A stretch of 64,000 nucleotides of DNA from NCBI RefSeq assembly GCF_910592395.1, contig NC_088312.1:20281292-20345291 (forward strand), read 5' to 3'. Source of the stretch: Lineus longissimus. Taxonomy: Eukaryota > Nemertea > Pilidiophora > Heteronemertea > Lineidae. The notes under the pieces are model-generated. The model worked only from the letters and a program-made list of their open reading frames with translations. It made no database searches and was not told where the DNA came from. This document shows, in pieces, positions 38,501-49,715 of this stretch. Each line of letters opens with the position of its first letter. Position 1 is the stretch's first letter. The position numbers were made by a program, and so were the translations under genes.

Positions 38501-38846
38501 GCTTACAACATATGGAATCTTAAAGTTATCGTAGTTGTGACTTTGTCCTCTTCAGAATCGGAATTGAATTTCCAAATTGTACACCCTTACGCAATTACGA
38601 TTTTGACATGATTGCTCAGAAAATGATTGTCATTGCCAGCAAAAGTGATATACATGTACATGTATTTGATTTCCATTCTTTTCCAGGCCAATCTCTCTCC
38701 ACCAGCGAGTGTTCCACTATGAGATTATGGTAATAGCCGTCCTCGTTGGAATATCAGCGACGTACGCCGCGATCGAAGGAATAGTCAGTCCTGATTCCTT
38801 TGTGCCGCCGTGCTATGTTGATATCAACGCTGCAGAGGGGCACTAG
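35539..38846 (+). CDS. Amino-acid transporter, Aa_trans/AVT-like (copy A), 7 exons, 470 aa
   Basis: Member of the amino acid/auxin permease superfamily (Aa_trans), which moves amino acids across plasma or lysosomal/vesicular membranes coupled to H+ or Na+; substrate unknown. Exons: 35539-35800, 36029-36197, 36461-36649, 36948-37186, 37591-37806, 38250-38427, 38687-38846; all GT-AG with phases 1,2,2,1,1,2 and one open frame of 471 codons. A hydrophilic N-terminal tail (about 60 residues) precedes TM1 with the family signature GEMAGSGVLALP (70-81). Further hydrophobic segments lie at about 88-110, 147-170, 182-200 and 208-226, and several follow to the C-terminus, consistent with 10-11 helices. 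The start ATG has good context (ACAATGG). A paralogue follows about 0.9 kb downstream on the same strand. Intron 1 carries a fold-back element and intron 5 a MITE. Confidence 0.94.
35874..35991. mobile_element. Hairpin (fold-back) element in transporter A intron 1
   Basis: Arms 35902-35925 and 35941-35964 are complementary at 23 of 24 positions around a 15-base loop. Pairing resumes further out with TTTTCGCAAA (35875-35884) against TTTGCGAAAA (35981-35990). It lies 74 bases after the exon 1 donor and could form a strong RNA hairpin in the pre-mRNA. It is probably a small MITE. Confidence 0.75.
37829..37969. mobile_element. MITE family 1, copy B, in transporter A intron 5
   Basis: Left end TTAAATTGGGACTTTAGGCA; right end reverse-complemented AAAGGGAGACTATAAGGAGG. 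It shares an internal block with copy A at 33206-33427 (GTACCGTGAGAC / GTACTGTGAGAC, then CAACTTTGTGTAAC / CAACTTTGCGTAAC). It begins 22 bases after the exon 5 donor. Confidence 0.7.
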
Positions 38847-39717
38847 TGTACAAGTGACGACAAGGGCTTCATCAAGGACCAGGAATGACTTTTAGGTGAG
38901 GCCAATATTGCCAACACTTAGCCACTGAACCGACAGTTACCGATACTAAATGAGCCAACGTTGGTTTGACGCAAATTGAGCGTTAAGGCCCGATTCCACT
39001 TGGACATCTTTCCGCAGCAACAAACCCACTCCGCCATAATGGGTGGATGGTACATGTAGTTCTATAAAGGTTTGTCGGTGGGGAAAATGGAGGTATGCAT
39101 CAAAGATACCGATCACCTCAGCCGATAATTTGAATTCCCGATATTACCCTCTGGGGCGAGCATAGTTTTCCCCCGCTGGCAAAACCATTGTTGAAAAGGT
39201 TGAGAGTAACTTTTGTCCATCATTTGGCTTGTATAATCAATCATGAATGTACTTTTGTAACAATAAAAAGGATACTTTTGAGACAAGTCTTGCCATTTCT
39301 TATGTGTCCGACCCCAGGTGACCGCAACGATCAACGCAAAGAAGGTGTATCGCTGCCATTGATGAGCAGTCGTTTTTGGTCGTGAATGCTCCAATCTTGA
39401 CACTAGAGGCGCTGATTTTATTTTGGCACTGTGCGAGAGTGTTATTATCGTTGATCAAAAAATAAACAGCACCTGACCATGGACGATATTTTGATCATGG
39501 GACTTGTCAAATGAAAAGAGGTCTCACGTGAATGATAAATATAATAAGAATAAGAATAAGAATAAGAAATCATATTAAGCTCAGATAACATATGATCGTA
39601 TAAAGGAATTGTAGACGGGTCCTGTGACTATGCCTTTGACCGGCTGATACCGCGATAACCAGTAGACAGCAAGTTAGTTGACTTAATAACTCCCGCAGCT
39701 ATCTGGGAGTATTGTCA
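38847..39717. other. Spacer between the two transporter genes
   Basis: The 3' untranslated region of copy A and the promoter/5' region of copy B. A small (AATAAG)n tract lies at 39540-39569. No gene was seen; the 39113-39403 minus-strand frame is not supported by any splice or domain signal. Confidence 0.6.
39540..39569. repeat. (AATAAG)n microsatellite
   Basis: Four to five consecutive ATAAGA hexamers about 150 bases upstream of the copy B start codon. Confidence 0.8.
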
Positions 39718-42700
39718 ATGGCACCCATTAACTCCTCAGGCGGGATGGACAACCGTGCTCATGTCCAGAGACAAAACGGGAAAGAGACAAAAAGCGAATC
39801 GCAGCTGGACGAGCTTTATGACTCTGACGACGTCCAAGAATCCGCGGTGGTGGTGATTGAGGGGATGGACGGAGGGTTGAACATGAAGACAGCCATGGTG
39901 TTTGTGGTGGGAGAGATGGCTGGGAGCGGTGTCCTGGCGCTGCCCAAAGCCGTGGACAGTTTAGGTGAGTAGAGACTGAATCAAATGTCGGAAAACCGTT
40001 TAGTTTGTGTCCGACGTAATTAGGTCCTTACTCATTGGGTGGCAGAAAGAACTGTCCTAAAGCGACGGAACTGTCCCGAAGCCCACTGTGTCTATATTTA
40101 TGAGGAGAGGCAAGACCAACATCCAAGCTTTGGAGTGCATGTCGACTGTCGCACTAGTCACATCCAGATGTCTGCTCTCAAAGTCCCCTTATACAAATGT
40201 ATATGCCTTATGGAAGTTTTTTTAAATGTCTGTCCTCCAAATGCCAAATGAAACGTGTTTTAAAAATCCCAACCACGGATGCGTGGTGCATACAAAATGT
40301 GTTCTTCACAAACATCACAACCCCGAAATAAGCATCAATTTCTGTCTTAGGTTGGATTGGTCTCGTTCTGATTGTGTTCTGCTGCTTCCTGGCTGCCTAT
40401 ACTGGGGCTATTTTGGGGAAATGCTGGGTGATCCTACGTGAGGTCTACCCCGAATACCGAAGTCATACCAGATACCCGTATCCAGCCATTGCATTCAGGA
40501 CATACGGAAAATTTGGCAGGTTTGTAGATTTGAAAAGATACAGCAGCAAATCAGTGGAATGCTAGGATATGCCATCTATGAGTACAATATTTGACTAATA
40601 AAGATGTTCGATTAAATAATTTATCTTATTAGATTACTCCTCGTTACACATTCTTGGTATAACTTATTTTCAGATTAAAAAAAATGATTTGAATGAAAAG
40701 TCTTAGCAATAGCAAATTGATTGATTTGATGATGAATGTTTTATTTCAATTTCAGATACCTAGTATCAATAAGTATTAACGTTACTTTGTTCGGGGTCGG
40801 GGTTGTGTTCGTTCTCATGGCGTCCGAGATCATTCAACAACTCCTGCACGACCTAAACGTCCACGTCTCCTTCTGTTACTGGATGATTATCATCGTGGGG
40901 GTCCTCACGCCCTTCACGTGGTTAGGAAGCCCCAAAGATATGTGGTAAGTGTAATTAGATTGTACTGTAAGTTGAATTGTATTATGATGTTAGTGGGATA
41001 ATATTGTAATGTAAGTGGGATAATATCATAATGTAAGTGGGATTACATGTATATTGTATTGTAGGCGGGATTGTATTGTTCTGTAAGTGGGATTATACAG
41101 TGATGTACGTGAGATTAAGTATATTGTACTGTAAGTGACATTACAATGCATAATGTAATGCTAGTGGGATTGTATTGTTCTATTGCACCAAACCCATACT
41201 TGATAGTACAAATAAGTCTTTATCGATCAATAGGCCTCTGAACGTACGATAGGTTATATAATGATAAAACGCGAAAGATTTTAATTTACAGAATTTCATG
41301 CCATGATTGGCATTTACAAACAATGAAATGTGTGTCACTGTGCCATAAGAAGTAGATAGAGAAACAATGGCTGGTTATCGGCCTTTTGATGGCCCTCGTT
41401 ACGATCACTTTACATTACATCGATTTTTATCGGCAAGAAGTAAACAATGTTCTTAACATTTTAAACTGTCAATACTGTCAATTTATTCTCTTTTTTCCAA
41501 ACAGGCCCCTTGCTATCGGCGCCCTGGTGACTACAGCCATCGCGTGCGTCATCATCGTCGTGAATACAGCCGTAATAAAGGACAAGGTCGAGGTGTACCA
41601 TGGGCCCATCCAGGTAAAACCGGCCCTCCTGTCTCTGGGGACAATCTTCTATAGTTTTGGCAATCACCCCATCTTCCCCACGATCCAACACGATATGAAG
41701 AAGCCAGACAGATTCACTGTGACAGTCTTCTCAGCCTTCATGTGTAAGTATTGCGGTTAGCCAGTGGGGCGATTTGTCTTTCAAAATTGTCGTCGCGTAT
41801 TGCAGAAATAGAACTCAAGTCTGTCAATAGTAAACTATCGACATAAGCCACTGGTCACCATTTAAAGAATGCTCAGGGCATTTCACTGACACTTATCGTA
41901 TTGCTTCAGAACGAAACGTGGCAGAAAAACTTGCTTTTTAAGGTTGCTACCAAAGCCATTATTCGGCGTAGACATTGTTCATTCTGAACCATCACTGCAT
42001 GCATGACTGATACTCCGTCCGTCGGATCACTTCCCCTCCTCATACGGAGTGATGTAACGTAGTCCGGGTCGGCTGAGTGGATCCACAACTTTAGGGTCAA
42101 GATGTACAATCTCAAATTGGTCTCCTTTCAGGCGTTTTGTGCATGTACTTGCCAGTAACTGCGGCTGGTTACTTTGTCTTCGGGACCAACGTCAATGAGA
42201 ACATCCTGACCTCAATCTATGAAGTCGCCAACGGACCAGCCCTTTATGTGGTCCAGATTCTGATCATTTGTCACCTCATGTTTGGTTATGTCATCATCAT
42301 TAACCCTATCGCACAAGAATTTGAACAAGCACTTAATATACACCATTGTAAGTATTCGTCGGACTATTTGACTATGATACTCCGACATTGGTCTTTGTAT
42401 AAGCTTCTCCCACAGCATCCAATGGACGCTAAATCATCCATTGAGGCCTGGCGCTGCAAGCATTGGCTTTTCTTGTTCATCACTTTAGGCGAGGGCTGTC
42501 CAATTGACGCTAAATCGTCCGTACGACTGATTGAGAAATAAACTGTCTTCTCCCGAAGCATCCAATGGACGCTAAATCGTCCATTGAGGCCTGAGCTGCT
42601 AGATTTTGAAGCCAACAGACACTTTTAACGTCCGTTGGCCTGTCCTTGTACCTCTGCGCAAGGTGCCAGTGAGCGTTCACATCAGTCATCGCTGTAAACC

Positions 42701-43777
42701 TTGAGATGGTTCCGCGTCCGTACGGATAGCCACAGAAAAAAGCACATGCGCCACTTGTCCTAAATGTTGACTCTGATGCGATTTTTGGATGCGAAGCTTA
42801 ACGTCAGAGGTTCCACCGGCAAAATTAATCTCCCTCTACAAGCTATTAAGTCGACCAGGAACTGTCACGACTTTATAAACGTGCCGCTTGCACAACGCTC
42901 AATGTTGTTACGGCCCCTAACTGGTTTTACATTAAATGCCAAATGCTGTCGGTTAAATTTCTTTCCTGTCCCGTTTCTTTTCAGCTTTCAATATCAAAAG
43001 AATCTTCTGTCGTACGGGTATCACTTTGGTGACGTTGTTCGTAGCGGAAACCATCCCAAAGTTTGGCAACCTCTTGGGCCTAATAGGTGGATCTACAACT
43101 GCGTTACTGGCTTTTTTCCTCCCTGTCTTACTATATAATAAGCTCTGTGATGACAATAAAAGGTAGGTCACAGAGCATTTTCGTTTCAAGTTTAAGATTT
43201 CAAAATGAGTATTTCTTGCTCATCCAATTGGTTTGGGCGTCTTCTCATTTTTTTTATTCCCCAAGTAGAGGTTGCCCTGTTTTCATCGTCTTCAATCCAC
43301 TTGAATGACTATGTCATGTGAACACTACCATAAGGTACTTCAATAGGCAATCATCAGCAAAATGGACTATCACAACCGGGGATGTACTAGGCTTGTCACA
43401 TCCAGGACACAACTGCTTGTTACATATGTGGATATTTTTATCATTTCTAAAAATATCCTTGGTATGTTAGTGCCGATTCATGAGATGATTCAAGCCTGAA
43501 TATTGAGTATTTTCTGCTGCATGGAATAACATAACTATCTCAATTAAGTGCAAATGGAGTGACATGACTAGCTGTTTATATTTGTACCATATTTTTCTTT
43601 CTTTTTATGTTTTCCAGGCCAATCTCTCTCCACCAGCGAGTGTTCCACTATGAGATTATGGTAATAGCCGTCCTGGTTGGAATATCAGCGACGTACGCCG
43701 CGATTGAAGGAATAGTCAGTCCTGATTCCTTTGTTCTGCCGTGCTATGTCAATATCGACGCTGCAGAGGGACATTAG
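39718..43777 (+). CDS. Amino-acid transporter, Aa_trans/AVT-like (copy B), 7 exons, 465 aa
   Basis: Tandem paralogue of copy A with the same family role. Exons: 39718-39964, 40351-40519, 40756-40944, 41505-41743, 42132-42347, 42985-43162, 43618-43777. Lengths of exons 2-7 are identical to copy A (169, 189, 239, 216, 178, 160), as are the phases; only the N-terminal tail differs (TM1 signature GEMAGSGVLALP at about 65-76). I chose ATG 39718, the first ATG in frame. Most exons differ from copy A at 15-25 percent of bases, but the 3' half of exon 3, the end of exon 1 and exon 7 are almost identical, which indicates gene conversion. Intron 3 has a minisatellite carrying repeated GTAAGT, and intron 5 has two copies of a small hairpin. 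A polyadenylation signal follows at 43829. Confidence 0.94.
40960..41175 (+). repeat. Degenerate GTAAGTGGGAT minisatellite in intron 3 of transporter B
   Basis: About eight irregular units of roughly 22-35 bp with the core TGTAAGTGGGATTATATTGTA, beginning within 20 bases of the real donor at 40945. The core contains GTAAGT, the consensus of a 5' splice site, so the array strings several donor-like sites behind the true one. Confidence 0.75.
42417..42592. repeat. Two copies of a small hairpin in transporter B intron 5
   Basis: CCAATGGACG, a six-base loop, then CGTCCATTG (or CATCCATTG) occurs near 42418-42444 and again near 42560-42586, each followed by AGGCCTG. A related half-copy (CCAATTGACGCTAAATCGTCC) lies between them near 42500. 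Confidence 0.7.
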
Positions 43778-43828
43778 TACTGGAAGCCGCATTTGTTTTA
43801 AATGTACATGCATTTTGTAATTGTTGTA

Positions 43829-43834
43829 AATAAA
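43829..43834 (+). terminator. Polyadenylation signal AATAAA of transporter B
   Basis: AATAAA 52 bases after the stop codon of copy B. The inverted-repeat element at 43841 starts only seven bases later, so it may lie at or inside the 3' end of the transcript. Confidence 0.7.
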
Positions 43835-43840
43835 GTATAT

Positions 43841-44260
43841 TAGTCGTAGTTCCACTTATCATAAAACCCCGTGTTTTTTCAAGACCCGTGTCTTCGCCGT
43901 GTGTCAAAAAACCCGCGGCGCACTTACACCTATCAGTTGTGTTAGATAATGGTTAATAGCCCCGGCGACAGGTGCGCTGTAGGTAGGGAGCTCTCCTGTG
44001 TTTCTTTCCCGTTGGAGGGGGCGCAATACCGAGGAAACTATACCGCGCCCTCTGTCGCCGGATCTTAGAACTTGCAATTGCCGTGTCTATTCAGATTCCA
44101 CCTATCAAAAAACCTGTGTTGAACACGGGTCTAAATTAGCCCCATCGAGCTCGATGGGGCTAATAGACACGGGGATTTGACACACGGGTCTATTTAGACA
44201 CGGCAATTTATAGGTGTAAGCGCAAAAGACACGGGGATTTGATAGGTGGAAGTACGACTA
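43841..44260. mobile_element. MITE with complex inverted repeats and a 28-bp perfect palindrome
   Basis: Ends TAGTCGTAGTTCCACTTATC and, reverse-complemented, TAGTCGTACTTCCACCTATC pair over about 20 bp. TATTA flanks GTCGTA...TACGAC on both sides (possible 5-bp or TA target duplication). Inside, the phrases CACCTAT(C/A)A and GACCCGTGT or CCCCGTGTC recur in both orientations. The centre is a perfect 28-bp palindrome (44136-44163, TTAGCCCCATCGAG and its complement). It has no coding capacity. Confidence 0.8.
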
Positions 44261-45068
44261 TTATAAAATGTTCATCAATTCACGTGTCCAAATTAATAAG
44301 TTGTAAACATGGTGCTCAAGATAGCAAGGTAGCTGACCAAACCAAGGTGGATCCAAGACAAAAAAATATATGACAAAAACAGGAAAATACCAGTCTGGCA
44401 AAAACAAAGGCATTTACAGAAGCAGAAAACCAGTGAGGACCTTCGTCAGAAGGCCAAACATACTACATGAAGGCCTGTTTGAAAGCTAACATGAATTCAA
44501 CATATCAACACAAGAGAGCATGTAAGAGGATTCACTTATTGAAGTTTATTTAATGGACGGATCAGAAAGATATCAACAGTAACAGTATCCCCTCTTTCAT
44601 CGGAAAAACCTCATGCTTATCCTACAAGGTTTTAGACAACTACCCCCCCCCTTCCCACCACTCACAATAGAACAAAGCAAGGTCATACTGTTTCAGTCTT
44701 TCTCTACAGAGGCCATGTCAAGGCCTGCGCAGCCCCTGCAGAACACTGGATAACAATGCTGATTCTATTCTTTATCAGTTTTAGGCCGACAATGGTCAGG
44801 AAGGCCGCTTACTTCAGCCCTAATAGAATAGGCATGGTGTTTCCCTGATGCAAAACATCGCAAATAGAAACACTAACATCATGAAAATGGGTACCAGACA
44901 AAACACTGAGAAGAGTGGACCCGCGTGTGGACCTGTCATTTTGCCCAAAACCTTGGCCACCGCCTCAGTTTGGCCTACATTTTAGCTCCACCCAACACCT
45001 CCAGTTCGATATCAGTCCCAACAACAACCAATCAGAACTATGTGAGTCATTTAAGAAAGAAGGTGTCA
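44261..45068. other. 3' region of AMN1
   Basis: Converging 3' ends of transporter B (plus) and AMN1 (minus). A minus-strand AATAAA lies at 44545-44550. No further gene was seen. Confidence 0.6.
44545..44550 (-). terminator. Candidate AMN1 polyadenylation signal
   Basis: AATAAA on the minus strand, about 520 bases beyond the AMN1 stop codon. It is the closest match I noticed. Confidence 0.4.
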
Positions 45069-48061
45069 TTAATAGACAGTCCACGTGACTTGTTTCACAG
45101 CTTGACTCCCCATTGTCAGTTCCTCCAGGGCAATCCTTGACTGATCTGAAGAACAAATAGAAGTGGAAAATTATAAATTTGGATAGGGATATGTACCAGT
45201 ACGTATAGAGAAACCTTCCTAGCAGACACTTCTGTTAACAGGACACCACCTTGACTAGGGACAGTGATATTGGTCTTGAATGGTTCATTTCTAGAATCTG
45301 CCAAAACATGAGTTTGTGTCCAACTTTCTGACAGGCATAGGATGAAAGTGCCATGGCTTACCTGTAACATTTGGACATCCATGGAAGAGAAGAATCTTGA
45401 TTTGAGGACAGTTCACTGTGACAGCCTCCACAGCTTCATCAGTGATGTTACGACAATTACTGATGTGAATCTCCTAAAAGATAAAGTCATTAGTTTACTT
45501 TTTCAGGGCGTGACACTGAGAATCATTTTGAGAACTCAACAAAACGGGACAAAGTGCAATTGGAAGCACCATCATGGGCACCAAGGCAAAACGCTGCCAC
45601 CAATTTGCAGGCACTGTCTTTGTCGCCTCTACTCTTGTCGAGCTCTGCTTTTTTATCACTATCTTTGTCCTGGCACGTACAACCTCGGACCACTCTTAAA
45701 ATGAATGTGCATGTCCTGGGTACTTTTAGTCATTGCCCAGGAGTTCAATTTCCTTTTCCCAGGCTATGGTCCATGGATATGTTTCCTTGAATGGTAAGAA
45801 AACAAAGACCAGCAGATAACAGAGAAGCAGCAAACCTCTGCACAAAAAATGAGGATCATCCTATTTTATGAGGATATATCAGATTTCCATTTCAGCCTCA
45901 ATCAGCAGTAAAAGGAGTGTGAAATCAGACTTACCATTAATGTTGATTTACAGCTACCAGAAACGAGACGGAACACACCATTGTCTGAAATCTGAAAACA
46001 GGACAAGAGACTTATAAGTGAGATGGATTTTTGGAACCTAGTCTATTCCTGTTGATGTCTGATTTCTCAAAAAATAATTGAGCAGCCTTGGTTTTATCGA
46101 TGAAATAAGAGGCATTTATTATTAGAGAAAAAAGTGGCAGAGATTTCTTCAGTCAGGCAAATATTGGAGCCGTAGGGCATGGTATGTTAAAGCCAGGAGT
46201 TTGTTATGATAAGATTTGTAACTACGAAAGTCACCACGACTTACATCGGCGGATGAGAGATTTATACTCCTCAGATGTGACAAATTTGTTCCAAGCGCCT
46301 CCAGAGATCTGTCAGTGATTGATGGACATCCACCAATGTTCAAATTTCGCAGACGTGGACAATTCTGTGCCAATGCTATAACTGCCTCATCGGTGATAGA
46401 TGGACATCGTCGAAGATACACAACCTCCAAATTGCGACAGGATTGGCTAACTGGGATTATCCCTAAAAAATATTCATGAATTACTTTCCAGTTTTAAAAA
46501 TGTTACATAAAAATAGTGTTGTCGAAGTTCAAATGTGATTCAACATATTTCTACCCTTTCGGAAAGAGCCTCCACAGCAGTCATCAAAATGTGACCAAAA
46601 AGCTAGCAGTGCTCTTGAGCCAGAGGTGATAATCATTGGACTATGCACTGCAGCTCTCATGGCTAGAATAGTCTGACCAGCAAGTTTCAACACATACCTT
46701 CAGCTGTTATATTTGTCCTTGGTTCCTTCAGGGCATTCAGATCTACTTTTCGCAGCTGGCGACAGACACACAGCTTCTTGAGACCCACATCACCGACATC
46801 ACACCCACTTAGATCAATGCTTTTTACATTGGGATGAAGGACCTGAAATGTCATGTTTTTATTCAATTCATTTGCAAGACCATGCATCATTTTAGCATCA
46901 CATTGCAATACATGTATTTTAAATTCTGATCCTTGGAGCGCGAATTTGAGACCCAGGACACATGCTATATTAAGAAGAGGTCGATCTCTGCATCAACAAG
47001 AACACACTTGCATAAAGGAGAGAGGAATTTTTTCAGGAGCAGATTTAATGCAATGTTCATACTATGGGTTGCATTTTCACCAAAGAGTCTCCTGTCCTCA
47101 TATCTTTTTAATGGTGGTTGGAACCCTGCAGGAACTGAAGCTTCAAATTCAATGCACTTTTCCAACACAAACCTTTCCAATATTGTCATCAGTTAAAAGA
47201 CCCCTCTTGGTCATCAATCCGAGAATCCTGTCCCTGAGGTTCATGGGCAATCTTTGTGTGTCATTGATGTAAAAGGAAATATTCTTCATGACTGCACGGA
47301 GAGATCTGTAATTATGGGAAGTTTTGCTTGTTACTTGAGGGACAAGGGGCACAAGGTCATAGATGGATGTGGATAGCCTTCCTCTACCTCCCCTCACCCC
47401 CGGGCCAGTCCATATCCACCCGGTATGTGCAGCAGCACTGCAACGAGGATACCAGAAGTTTGACACATCCGCATCGCTAGCTAATCAATGACATGGATGT
47501 GAGGCCAATTGGAAATGATCTTTTACGCAACCAGGTATAGCTGCTATATAACTATATATCATAACGTGACTGGGTCACAAAATCCTATGTTTTTTAATAG
47601 GCCTTGTGTTGTCGACGTCGTAATTCGTAGAAGTGAATGCGATAGCCTGCTAAAGGATGGCTGGATGCAGACAAGTGCAATAAACGATTGGAACGTCGAC
47701 GGCCAGTGGCAGTGAACAAACATGCAGTAGGGTAATGGCGAGAAGCACGGTCACAGAAAGGATGATAGTAAAAGGGTGATACTGTAACTCAACTCAGGAC
47801 TGCATGCGCAGCGCAGGCACTGTGACTATGCAGCATGAGCATGAGCATGATTATGATATGACACTTGACTTTGACAGGTCGTACTTGATAAACAAAAGTA
47901 AGGCAAAACGAAGTCAAGTAGCTTAAAAATATGTGTCCTGGTATTGTATATTACTCTTCTAACAATGTTGCAGCAGTGACACCACGACTCCCGATCTCAG
48001 TAGCGGCATAATGCTGTTTATTACGGGCAAATGCCACTTCTTGGTCCAGAACCCCGGCCAT
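45069..48061 (-). CDS. AMN1: AMN1 homologue, leucine-rich-repeat protein, 7 exons, 282 aa
   Basis: AMN1 (named from the yeast antagonist of mitotic exit network 1) is an LRR protein of the F-box/LRR (FBXL) class without an F-box in animals; its animal role is poorly known. Exons: 48061-47955, 47305-47173, 46842-46698, 46462-46245, 45991-45935, 45473-45362, 45145-45069; phases 2,0,1,0,0,1 give 283 codons. Cysteine-type LRRs are plain ([20 protein letters not shown], then [18 protein letters not shown]), and the end KQVTWTVY matches the vertebrate C-terminus. The first exon is only 35 codons, starts in strong context (AACATGG), and supplies exactly the two bases needed by exon 2; [15 protein letters not shown] then aligns with the vertebrate N-terminus. 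A longer alternative open frame beginning at 47466 was rejected because its extra residues resemble nothing in the family. Confidence 0.92.
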
Positions 48062-49437
48062 GTTGTTTACATGCATGACATATGGGGAAACCCAGCAGCC
48101 TCGCTTTGGCCGAAGAAATTCGTCGTCATATCTAAATAAAGAATTTGGACAGGAGTGTCGTCACCCGCGAAATTTAATCTAAATTTCGTCACTGTCCGAG
48201 TTTGAATATTGTATGACAGGGCCTTATCTTAATAGAATACCACAGGAATAAGGACAAGGTCCACTGCTTACTTTATACTTAACTGACCAACGTCCAACCA
48301 GAGGTATCAAGACGTGCACATGTAGTACACTGGTCCCCACTCTCTCCATACACTTTCCCCTCTGCTTACTCAATTGAGAGACATGGTCCATTCTCCATAC
48401 ATGTTCTCCTCAGTTAACTGACAGACTTGACACGATGATCGGAGGAGGCGGTTTTAACCTCATCACGCACTTCCTGTATCCGCCTTGGACCTTAGACGTA
48501 TGCATGGGGAAAAAACTCCTTCACACTTGTGTACCGCAAAATAGCGACAGCTTCTGGCCGACTTCACAGTATATCGGCTCCGGGCAGCTCAGTGGAAAAA
48601 GGACTGGCAATAACACACGATGTTTTTTGACTAAGTTAGGTTTATTCAATAAAAGTTACATTAGTCTACGGTATACATGTAAGAAAATCGGGCATAAACA
48701 AAATTGAGAATGCGACTGCAAAAGCCCTGTGTAGCAATGTGCAATTTCGTCATTTCGAGAGAAGGACCAATTCGGCTGAGGGAAGATACACCTTCATAGC
48801 CAAGATCTATGTTTCACACTGATCGCATATTATTGTATTCACATCAGACCTTGTTAACCTAGTTGACCAGTTTACTCACTTTTCACAAAACAACTGCCTA
48901 CATTTTTGCATTGGCACCCTCGATTGCGAGTTTCCAAATAAGGTTCCGATAAAAACTAAGAATTTGATTTTGCACCTGTATTTAAAAACGAAATAAACAA
49001 AGTATTCAAACAACAAAGATACCAAAATAAAACTGCGCCTTTCGATTGTATCTTATGGTCGGGTCGAGAGAAACGTTTTGTTGAGTTCACTGCGCGCGAC
49101 GAGGACCGGGTTACATACTTCCAGCGGTGGGCCTATTGCCTACGTATAGCCTCCGCCCATATTGACGCGCGTTGCTTGTTAAAGCAGAACAATGGTACAT
49201 TGAGGGTCAAGATGGGATGATTAAATATACATTAAATGTACAATTTTGATTCGAATGATTTTTTCCCCCAATAAACACATATTTTATCTTTACTGACTGT
49301 TATGCGGGGCATCATCGCTTAACTCAACTGCATAATTCCCTTCCGGGGGTTACAATACCAATGGTTGTTAAAGTGGATTTACACGAGACTCAAAATATTC
49401 TTAGTATAGGCCTATATCCGTGGCGACGCCTATAGTG
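48062..49437. other. Between AMN1 and the tetraspan gene
   Basis: AMN1 promoter side and the 3' flank of the tetraspan gene, both on the minus strand. A dispersed repeat fragment at 49150-49225 recurs at 55576-55652. No gene was seen. Confidence 0.55.
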
Positions 49438-49595
49438 CTGGGCCCGGTTGTTCAAAAGCACAAAAGTCACGTTATCCTTAACGGTTACGTTTAAGTATCA
49501 TTAAAGACGTCATCTCTTTCAGTTACATTAGAATTTTCATGTTAAGACTTAACGATTCCGTTAAAGCTGACGTGGTTTTGAACAACCCAGCCCAG
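49438..49595. mobile_element. MITE with CTGGGC.CGGTTGTTCAAAA ends
   Basis: Left end CTGGGCCCGGTTGTTCAAAA and right end reverse-complemented CTGGGCTGGGTTGTTCAAAA: inverted repeats of about 20 bp, with further pairing of TTAACGG and CCGTTAA just inside. About 158 bp, noncoding, immediately 3' of the tetraspan gene. A similar end occurs at 58535. Confidence 0.75.
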
Positions 49596-49715
49596 GTGGA
49601 TAGGCCAATGTTCTCCATTCTCCGCCGGATGAGCCGCAGCAGCCCGGGTCATCAGAAGACCATTAAAATCTTGTAAATATTGAATATGTGGCGACATCTT
49701 TCGGTGTGCTGGTGC

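Noticed and set aside
47149-47466. Start of AMN1 at 47466 as one continuous exon
   Set aside because: The extra N-terminal residues do not resemble the family, and a separate first exon at 48061-47955 fits phase, start context and homology.
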